Positions 30,097 through 36,088 of a stretch of DNA of 36,088 bases are shown here, piece after piece. The DNA is taken from contig JAHZHX010000016.1 in NCBI GenBank assembly GCA_019420065.1, forward strand, positions 407 to 36,494, read 5' to 3'. Position 1 is the first letter of the stretch; each line of letters begins with the position of its first letter. This DNA is from Clostridiales bacterium. Its GTDB lineage: Bacteria > Bacillota > Clostridia > Christensenellales > Aristaeellaceae. The notes beneath the pieces were generated by a model that worked only from the letters and a program-made list of their open reading frames with translations, was not told the origin of the DNA and did not search any database. The translations under genes and the position numbers were made by a program.

Positions 30097-33000
30097 TCAA
30101 ACGCCTTCAAAAAGGCGCAGCAGATCTTCGTCGGAGAGGCGTGTGGGCATGCTTTCGCCCGGCGTGATCAGCATGTCGAACAGCTTGCGTTTGGCCTGGC
30201 TCATGTTCACCACCTGCTCTTCAATGGAATCATGCACCAGCAGGCGGATCACCTCCACCACGTGCGTTTGTCCGATGCGGTGGGCGCGGTCAACGGCCTG
30301 TTCCTCGGCGGCGGGGTTCCACCAGGGGTCGTAATGGATAACCATGTCAGCGCCGGTCAGGTTCAATCCGGTGCCGCCGGCCTTCAGCGACAGCAGAAAC
30401 ACGCTGCCTTCGCCTCCGTTGAAGCTGTCGCACAGGCGAACGCGCTCGTCGGCGGGCGTATCGCCATCCAGATACAGGCAGCGGATGCCCTCCTGCTGCA
30501 AGCGCTTTTCAATCAGGCGCAGCATGCGGGTGAACTGGGAGAACACCAGCGCGCGCCGTCCGTTCTGCAGCGCGGGCAGCAAAACGTCCACCAGCAGTTC
30601 AAGCTTGCCGGATACGCCGGTGTACTCGGGCAGGCAAAGCACGGGATGGCAGCAGATCTGCCTTAGCTCCGTAATGGCGGAGAGCACCTCTGCACGGCCC
30701 TTGGCCATGCCGCGGGTGTTGAGGATCTGCTTGACATAATCGCGGCGGCGCAAAAGGCCAGCCTGGTATACCTTCCGCTGCTCGGGCGGCATTTCCGCCA
30801 TCAGCGTCAGTTCCAGCTTGTCGGGCAGTTCGGTCAGCACGTCCTTTTTGAGGCGGCGCATCAGGAAGGGACGAATGCGCTGCATCAGTTCCTCGCTGTT
30901 TTCGCCCTCGCCATAGCGGCGCATGAAGGCGCTGGCGCGAGGCAGGTAGCCGGGCAGTATAAAGTCAAAGATGCTCCATAGTTCTCCGGCGTGGTTTTCC
31001 ATCGGCGTACCGGTAAGGGCGATACGCGTTTCGGCGGACAGAAGCTTGACCGCATGCGCGCCGACGCTGGCGGAATTCTTGATTTGCTGCGCTTCATCCA
31101 GGACGGCGAAGCGGAAAGAAACATTTTGCAGCAGCGCTGCGTCACGGCGAATCAGCGGATAGCTGGTGACCAGAATATCGGGCGCCTCGCTGCCGGAAAG
31201 AAGCTTGATTTGCTCGGCGCGCGCGCTTTGCGATCCGGCCAGGAGCATGACCTCAAGCTCTGGGGCAAATCGTTTCAGCTCGCTGAGCCAGTTGTAGGTC
31301 AGCGATGTGGGGGAAACGATCACCGAAGGCTTGCGCTCTTCCTCCACGCGGGCAAAGTGCAGCAGGGCGGCGATGGTCTGGATGGTTTTGCCAAGGCCCA
31401 TATCGTCGGCCAGAATGCCGCCCATGCGTAAGGAACGCAGCGCGCACAGCCATTCAAAGCCGCGCTGCTGATAGGGCCGCAGGCAATCGATCGGCGCCTT
31501 GACGCTGGGCACGTCCAGATTGGCGGCGCGTTTTGCCTCCTGGTCGAGGGAAACAGGCAGGTTTTTGCTGCGGATCAGCGCTTCCAGATACGCAGCGCGG
31601 AACATGCCCAGATCGCGGCTGTCGGAATACTCGGCCGCCTCGCATACGGCCTCGGCCAGCGGCTGCCAGTCCCCGGCGTCCTCCAGGGAAATAAAGGAGC
31701 CATCCTTGAAACGGAAATAGGAGGAACGGTCGCGAAGGGCGCGCATCAGAGGCAGAAGCTCTTCAATTTCCGCATCTCCGTCGCTGATTTCCAGCCGCAG
31801 CTGGCCGCCCGCGCCACGCAGCATCCCCGTTAAGGCGGGCCGCCGCGGCGTAAATTTGCGAAAATCGTTGCTGAAGAAAACCTCAGCATGCTGCGTAAGC
31901 GCAGCGGCGCCCGCGGTAACGAAGCGGTACACGTCTTCCGTACCGCACAGGTATACGCGCCCGCGCGCTACGCGGAAGCCCGCCCCGGCCAGCAGCTCGG
32001 TGATTTCCTGCTCGCGCTGCGCGTCGCGCAAAAGCAAAGCGGAAGTGGCGCTGTCGGGCGGGGAAAAGGGGTCGATGACCTGGTCGCCGTACAAAAATTC
32101 GGTCCGCGCCGTCACGTCCGCGCCGTCCCGGTCCAGATAAACGCGGGCGCGGAAAGGCGCGCGTACCAGCTGGCTTTCAAGCTCCGGCGAAAAGCGCAGG
32201 TCGCCTACACGCGCCAGCCACAGGGTCAATTCGCTCATGACCTTGTGCGTTTGCTCCGGCTCAAAAATGAACGAGGAGCGCCCGCCAATGCGCTCGGATG
32301 AGCACAGGCGCGCGGCAGCCCGCTGCGCCCGCGGTACGCGGATGACACGCGCGTCGGAGATGACATAGGAGTAATCGGCCGTCAAAGCGTGCATATCGGC
32401 GTCAAAGGCGGCGCTTACGCATAGCCGGTGCTGCGGAGAGCCGGCGCGGGCGCGGTCGCTGAGGGTAAAGGAGAGCGGCAGCGCTTCTTCCTTGATTCCG
32501 TCCTGAAGGAGGGCGCTGTCCTCCGTTTGCACGCGGAAGCGCATGCCGGAAAGAATATCCCATACGCGGGCGGCGGTGGGAGCGGGCAGCGGCAAAAGCC
32601 GTGCGTCCTGCACGCCGATGGCCACCTCCGCGCTTTGCAGCGTAGCGCAATGCAGCTGCAATAACTCGATCAGCTGCCGCTGAGACGCTTCAAAACGCAT
32701 CCATTCCGGGAAAAAGGTAAAGCCCTTGCCGAAGGAAAGCGTATCGTGGGACTGGATGCAGTCAAGGAATTCGGGAATGGAGCGGATGACATACAAACGC
32801 TCCTGGCCGATGCGAAGGCCAATGCGCATGTCCGTGCCGGTCATGCGGATTTCGGGTTCGAGCTTGATGAGCGTGCATTCAGGCAGCGCGCCTTCCATGA
32901 CGGCAAGCAGGTCGCCGGAGCGCTCGCGGGCGCGCATTTCCTGAATGGAGCGCAGCGCGCCGGATGAGGTTGCGTCAAGCAGCGCGGCCACGGCATGGCG

Positions 33001-33198
33001 GCATAAAGGCGATTTGTCGCATGGGCATTCCATACGGCCGTTGGCAAAAATCTTTACTTCGCTGCGCATGCCCGATATGGAGTACAAAAGCATATCCGTG
33101 CTGCGCTGCACCTCCCGGACAGCGCCGCGGCGGCATAGAGAACGGGCGGCTTCGTATTCTTCGTCGCCCATTTTTTCTTTCAGCTTCAATAAATTCAT
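30097..33198 (-). CDS. SNF2-family helicase with SWIM zinc finger
   Basis: Swi2/Snf2 ATPase of 1033 residues, a double-stranded-DNA translocase likely to remodel protein-DNA complexes. A SWIM zinc finger lies near the N terminus (C58, C60, C66, H68 in ECPCDKSPLCRH). The large middle part corresponds to the bacterial SNF2-associated region. The motor has DDMGLGKTIQT near residue 600, the DEAQ box AVLDEAQQIKNS, ALTGTPMENH, VFSQFTRMLRLIE, LSLKAGGTGLNLTGADMVIHYDPWWNPAAE and QAVDRAHRIGQ. All helicase motifs look intact. ATG 33198 lies 12 nt after GGGGAGG; the TTG at 33219 would overlap that site. Its role in bacteria is poorly known. No methylase or nuclease gene is next to it. Confidence 0.95.
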   Translation of the reverse strand: MNLLKLKEKMGDEEYEAARSLCRRGAVREVQRSTDMLLYSISGMRSEVKIFANGRMECPCDKSPLCRHAVAALLDATSSGALRSIQEMRARERSGDLLAVMEGALPECTLIKLEPEIRMTGTDMRIGLRIGQERLYVIRSIPEFLDCIQSHDTLSFGKGFTFFPEWMRFEASQRQLIELLQLHCATLQSAEVAIGVQDARLLPLPAPTAARVWDILSGMRFRVQTEDSALLQDGIKEEALPLSFTLSDRARAGSPQHRLCVSAAFDADMHALTADYSYVISDARVIRVPRAQRAAARLCSSERIGGRSSFIFEPEQTHKVMSELTLWLARVGDLRFSPELESQLVRAPFRARVYLDRDGADVTARTEFLYGDQVIDPFSPPDSATSALLLRDAQREQEITELLAGAGFRVARGRVYLCGTEDVYRFVTAGAAALTQHAEVFFSNDFRKFTPRRPALTGMLRGAGGQLRLEISDGDAEIEELLPLMRALRDRSSYFRFKDGSFISLEDAGDWQPLAEAVCEAAEYSDSRDLGMFRAAYLEALIRSKNLPVSLDQEAKRAANLDVPSVKAPIDCLRPYQQRGFEWLCALRSLRMGGILADDMGLGKTIQTIAALLHFARVEEERKPSVIVSPTSLTYNWLSELKRFAPELEVMLLAGSQSARAEQIKLLSGSEAPDILVTSYPLIRRDAALLQNVSFRFAVLDEAQQIKNSASVGAHAVKLLSAETRIALTGTPMENHAGELWSIFDFILPGYLPRASAFMRRYGEGENSEELMQRIRPFLMRRLKKDVLTELPDKLELTLMAEMPPEQRKVYQAGLLRRRDYVKQILNTRGMAKGRAEVLSAITELRQICCHPVLCLPEYTGVSGKLELLVDVLLPALQNGRRALVFSQFTRMLRLIEKRLQQEGIRCLYLDGDTPADERVRLCDSFNGGEGSVFLLSLKAGGTGLNLTGADMVIHYDPWWNPAAEEQAVDRAHRIGQTHVVEVIRLLVHDSIEEQVVNMSQAKRKLFDMLITPGESMPTRLSDEDLLRLFEGV

Positions 33199-33362
33199 GT
33201 AAAAGCGTAGCCTCCCCAAGTTGCGTTAGAACGCATCTTTATATAATACGCCGGAAAAGTTTTTTTTCCTGCAAAAAAACAGAAGCAAATGCCTGAAAAT
33301 AATGCGGTTTTGTATTGTATAAAATATTTTTTCAATATTTGATGCATGATACTTATACCCCC

Positions 33363-33391
33363 TTGACGAATCGGAAAAAAATAGGTAAAAT
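33363..33391 (+). promoter_or_regulatory. Promoter for coiled-coil protein gene
   Basis: TTGACG (33363-33368), 17-bp spacer, TAAAAT (33386-33391). The region 33199-33362 upstream also carries A/T-rich tracts and a GCGTTAGAACGC palindrome (33223-33234); I cannot place the SNF2 promoter with confidence. Confidence 0.68.
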
Positions 33392-33444
33392 AATAACATC
33401 CGCGATACCAAAAAGTGGATATGGAGAGGAGATTTTGTTTTTAT

Positions 33445-35451
33445 ATGGATTTTTCCGGACGTATTGTTTTATCCTATATTGAAGAAGACAACGTACAGCG
33501 TTCGTATTTTCGCGTGCGTCCGTTGCTGACGGCCGACGGCGCCATTGCTCATGCGGAAATTGACGGATTAAAGGATTGTGGTTATCTGCGCGTTGTGCCC
33601 GATAAAAACGAACAGCATTCTTTTAAGGAACGTATGCGCGGCTTTGGTTCAATGTGCATTTTGGATTTGACCAATTTGCCTGCGGATGCGGTCAAGATCC
33701 GCAGCAATAAGAATTATGCGCCCCAGCGTGGCGAAAACAATCAGTTTATTGTTTATTCCGACGCCGTGCGTCCCGTGCCGCAGCAGCTGTTTTATGAAGT
33801 GATTACCGCGGAGGCGGGGGACAGGGAAAAGATTGCCCTTTCCGCCACGCCGCTTTGCTATCTGCGCAGCGGCGGCAGGATCCATGGGCCGGTCAGCCGC
33901 GTTTCGGGAGCCGAGCAGGAGGACACGGCGCTTTTGCCGCCGGACAGCGAGGGCTTGTATGCGGTGACCCTGCCCGATGGCAGCGAGAAGCTCTTCTACT
34001 GGCCCCGCAGTGTGCTGAACGCCGCGGCTCCTAATGAGAAACCGGCGGAAGCCGCCGAAAAAAAAGAAAAGGATGCCGCGCGTCCGCTGAACGGCATGCC
34101 GCTGTATCGCACGGTGGCGCGTCGGCCCGTGGTGCAAAGGCGGGCGCATAATCCGCTGATGGATACGGTTGACCATCAGCGCGCCAGCAAGCTGGAACCG
34201 CCGGGGGCACAGGTAGCGCCGGGAACCGCCATGCGCCAGCTGGAGAACCCGGTGGACGCATTTAAGCGCGCGCTTGACAAGCTGTGGCCCATGCCCGAAT
34301 TGCAGCGTCAGGCGGCGGCGCATTTCTTGAGCATGACCGGGGTGCAGAATATTCTGGACGAACAGCTGGCGGGGCATGCGAAGGATACGGTGATTGCGGC
34401 GGTAAACAGCCAGATCCAGGATTTGGAGGCTGAACGGCTGGCGCTGCTGATGCAGCTGGAGGGGGCCGGCAAGAATCTGGCGCAGCTGCGGCAAGAAGCG
34501 CTGGCAAAGCTGAATGAGGAAGAAACGGGGAAAATTCAGCGTCTGCGCCAGGAAGAGGCCGACGCCAGAGCCGATTTGGAAAAGATCAATGCCGAACGGT
34601 CCCGTCTGATAGCGGAACGCGATGCGGCAATAGCGGAAATGAAGCGAGCCGGAACGGATACGCTGCGTTTGGCGGCCGAGCTTGGCGGCCATGCCGGGCT
34701 GGATACACTTTGCGAGCGCGTACAGCTGAGCATGCGCTGCCAGGGGTTGACGTGTACGCGTGACGACGCGCTGCACCTGCTGGCGCTGCTGTGCGTGTGC
34801 GACGGCAAGATGGAGCTGTGCGCTACGGCGGCAGCGGATGCGATTGCCGGCGCAAAGGCATTGGCACTGGCGCTTGGCGCGGTATGGGTGTATAATGAAA
34901 AGGCCGGACGCAGGGTGTGCGTAGAGCAGGGCGGCGATGCCTTGCGTTTGGTGATTACGCCGCTGACTGCGCAGGAGAAATTGGAGGATTGCGTTTGCCT
35001 GCTGGCAGGCGCGGGAAACAGCTTTGCCGATGCGGGCGTATACCAGCGCGCGCCCTGGCCGCGCGGTTATATTGCCGCGCTGCCTACCTGGCAATATGAG
35101 GCTGCGCCGGTCTTCCCGGCGGTGCGTGCCGACGCTGTTTATAAAGCGGTGCTTGGCGGACAGAGCGTTCCGCCTCAGGCAGCGCTGCGGTTGATCGATG
35201 AGGTTGACACGGCGCTGCGCGGAGCGGGCGCGCCGTTGGCGCAGTGCGTGCGGCGGTCGGTCTATCGGTATCTGGCTGTAACTGCCACGCAGATGGAGGG
35301 TGGAATTGCTCGGGCGCTGGATGAAGCGGTGTGCGCCTGGATTGTGCCGCACATGATGGCATATGGCGTGGCGGCTGACGCGGTGAAAGCGCTGCTGCCC
35401 GGTCTTGCGAAATCACTGGCCCTGCTGGAAGGATTGTCTTTGAATGACTGA
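33445..35451 (+). CDS. Unknown protein with central coiled coil
   Basis: Protein of 668 residues that I do not recognise. It has no signal peptide and no membrane helix. The N-terminal region (about 1-190) looks like beta-rich domains (MDFSGRIVLSYIEEDNV, FYEVITAEAG, GLYAVTLPDGSEKLFYW). A Pro/Ala/Arg-rich linker follows (about 195-260), then a long Glu/Ala/Gln/Arg-rich coiled coil (about 320-405), then a Cys-containing alpha-helical C-terminal domain. The start is uncertain: ATG 33445 is 13 nt after AGGAG; ATG 33421 and GTG 33415 are in frame upstream but lack ribosome sites. Its stop overlaps the next ATG by 8 nt, so it is translationally coupled to an RNA methyltransferase. A scaffold or RNA-linked role is conceivable but unsupported. 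Confidence 0.8.
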   Translation: MDFSGRIVLSYIEEDNVQRSYFRVRPLLTADGAIAHAEIDGLKDCGYLRVVPDKNEQHSFKERMRGFGSMCILDLTNLPADAVKIRSNKNYAPQRGENNQFIVYSDAVRPVPQQLFYEVITAEAGDREKIALSATPLCYLRSGGRIHGPVSRVSGAEQEDTALLPPDSEGLYAVTLPDGSEKLFYWPRSVLNAAAPNEKPAEAAEKKEKDAARPLNGMPLYRTVARRPVVQRRAHNPLMDTVDHQRASKLEPPGAQVAPGTAMRQLENPVDAFKRALDKLWPMPELQRQAAAHFLSMTGVQNILDEQLAGHAKDTVIAAVNSQIQDLEAERLALLMQLEGAGKNLAQLRQEALAKLNEEETGKIQRLRQEEADARADLEKINAERSRLIAERDAAIAEMKRAGTDTLRLAAELGGHAGLDTLCERVQLSMRCQGLTCTRDDALHLLALLCVCDGKMELCATAAADAIAGAKALALALGAVWVYNEKAGRRVCVEQGGDALRLVITPLTAQEKLEDCVCLLAGAGNSFADAGVYQRAPWPRGYIAALPTWQYEAAPVFPAVRADAVYKAVLGGQSVPPQAALRLIDEVDTALRGAGAPLAQCVRRSVYRYLAVTATQMEGGIARALDEAVCAWIVPHMMAYGVAADAVKALLPGLAKSLALLEGLSLND

Positions 35452-36088
35452 AATGCATATCACCAGCCTGCAAAATCAGCAGGTGAAAGCGTGGCGCGCC
35501 CTGAAGGAAGGAAAGGGGCGCGCTGCGCAGCGTCTTTTTTTGGCTGAGGGAGATCACCTGACGGGGGAAGCGCTGAATGGGCATGCGGCAGCGCTGCTGG
35601 TAGCGGATGGCGCTGCGGAACGTTACCGGGAACATGTGGAGCATGCGCGGCGCGCGCGGCTGCCCATTTATTTTTTGACTGAGCATGTTTTTGCGTCGCT
35701 GTGTGATACGAAAACGCCGCAGGGAGTGGCGGCGCTGTGCCCTTTGCCGGTAATGGAGATGCAGCCTGAACGCGGCCTCCTGCGGCTGGCGGCGCTTGAC
35801 GGGGTGCAGGACCCGGGGAACGTAGGAACGATTCTGCGGACGCTGGACGCGGCTGGGTTCGATGCGTTGCTGATGGATCGCCGCACGGCCGATCCGTACA
35901 GCCCCAAGGCCCTGCGCGCGTCGATGGGCGCGGTATTCCGCATCCCGGCGATTGTGTGTGACCTGCCGCTGACGCTCGCTGCGCTTTCCATTACACACGA
36001 TCTGTATGCGGGCGCGCTGGATGGAACGCCGTTTTTTGAACGGAAACGGGAAAAAAAGGGTGTTTGTGTCATTATTGGCAACGAAGGA
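35444..36088 (+). CDS. TrmH/SpoU family RNA 2'-O-methyltransferase, 3' end outside window
   Basis: The frame is open from ATG 35444 to the last base (215 codons), so the end is missing. The N-terminal part (MTEMHITSLQNQQVKAWRAL, then LFLAEGDHLTGEAL) is the small substrate-binding domain, in which Gly-Asp replaces the usual Gly-Xaa of FxxEGxxxV. The SPOUT knot domain starts with LAALDGVQDPGNVGTILRTL (motif 1, with the catalytic Arg), continues with DPYSPKALRASMGAVFRIP and reaches VIIGNEG (motif 2/3) at the edge. It would methylate a ribose in rRNA or tRNA. It overlaps the upstream gene by 8 nt (ATGACTGA). ATG 35453 is a possible alternative. In clostridia such genes often precede pheST, which may lie just beyond. 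Confidence 0.92.
   Translation, partial: MTEMHITSLQNQQVKAWRALKEGKGRAAQRLFLAEGDHLTGEALNGHAAALLVADGAAERYREHVEHARRARLPIYFLTEHVFASLCDTKTPQGVAALCPLPVMEMQPERGLLRLAALDGVQDPGNVGTILRTLDAAGFDALLMDRRTADPYSPKALRASMGAVFRIPAIVCDLPLTLAALSITHDLYAGALDGTPFFERKREKKGVCVIIGNEG

Noticed and set aside
33649..35352. Minus-strand reading frame of 567 codons opposite the coiled-coil protein gene
   Set aside because: The plus-strand frame has the promoter, the ribosome site and translational coupling to the TrmH gene; the minus frame is Arg/His/Gln-rich and has no start signals.
1..36088. CRISPR array, tRNA/rRNA genes, prophage or IS elements
   Set aside because: No regularly spaced repeats, no cloverleaf or rRNA sequence, and no transposase, integrase or phage structural motifs were seen on either strand.

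Overview
This is a chromosomal stretch of roughly 54-56% GC (judged by eye) from a low-GC-lineage Gram-positive bacterium (Bacillota). It is most likely an anaerobic member of class Clostridia, possibly an uncultured gut lineage. The evidence is strong AAGGAGG-type ribosome sites, TTGACA/TATAAT promoters, the order DUF512 radical SAM - der - plsY, an acetate kinase, a DUF5711-cvpA pair, a DegV protein and a membrane-anchored MurF-like ligase next to ddl. Several genes appear to use TTG starts. I see no tRNA, rRNA, CRISPR array, phage genes or insertion sequence. Nearly the whole window is coding; the only non-coding stretch over 300 bases is 10785-11097.

Layout. 1-1155: 3' part of a sensor histidine kinase with a terminator. 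1249-3991: a MerR-type regulator followed by a secreted FMN/FAD reductase whose promoter has the 19-bp spacer typical of MerR control. 4005-6503 (minus): uvrB, with an operator-like palindrome at its promoter, then a small secreted Cys/His protein. 6677-9434: murA, then an unknown membrane protein with its own consensus promoter and a 4Fe-4S protein. 9414-10842 (minus): a metallophosphoesterase and a short YitT-type membrane protein. 10848-11090: a highly structured intergenic element. 11098-13621: a diaminopentanoate-dehydrogenase-like gene divergent from a marR-degV operon. 13637-17247 (minus): alpha/beta hydrolase, membrane MurF-like ligase and ddl (cell wall). 17296-17833 (minus): an acetyltransferase. 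17954-21250: radical SAM/PDZ protein, der, plsY. 21381-22571: an MFS transporter. 22570-24363 (minus): ackA, rnhA. 24488-26044: a small membrane protein and a CofE-like (F420 gamma-glutamyl ligase family) protein. 26057-26809: a nucleoside phosphorylase-like protein. 26869-30065 (minus): DUF5711 gene (frameshifted), cvpA and a GNAT-nucleotidyltransferase fusion. 30097-33198 (minus): a SNF2/SWIM helicase. 33445-36088: an unknown coiled-coil protein overlapping a TrmH/SpoU RNA methyltransferase that runs off the window.

Most genes are housekeeping: cell wall precursors, DNA repair, ribosome assembly, phospholipid synthesis and acetate metabolism. The parts that stand out are these: (1) the MerR-controlled exported flavoprotein, whose active site lacks residues used by true fumarate reductases; (2) the structured element at 10848-11090, bounded by near-identical palindromes and containing helices that exclude one another; (3) the acetyltransferase-nucleotidyltransferase fusion resembling two-domain aminoglycoside-modifying enzymes; (4) a one-base frameshift in the DUF5711 gene. 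All assignments were made by reading motifs; no database search was run.
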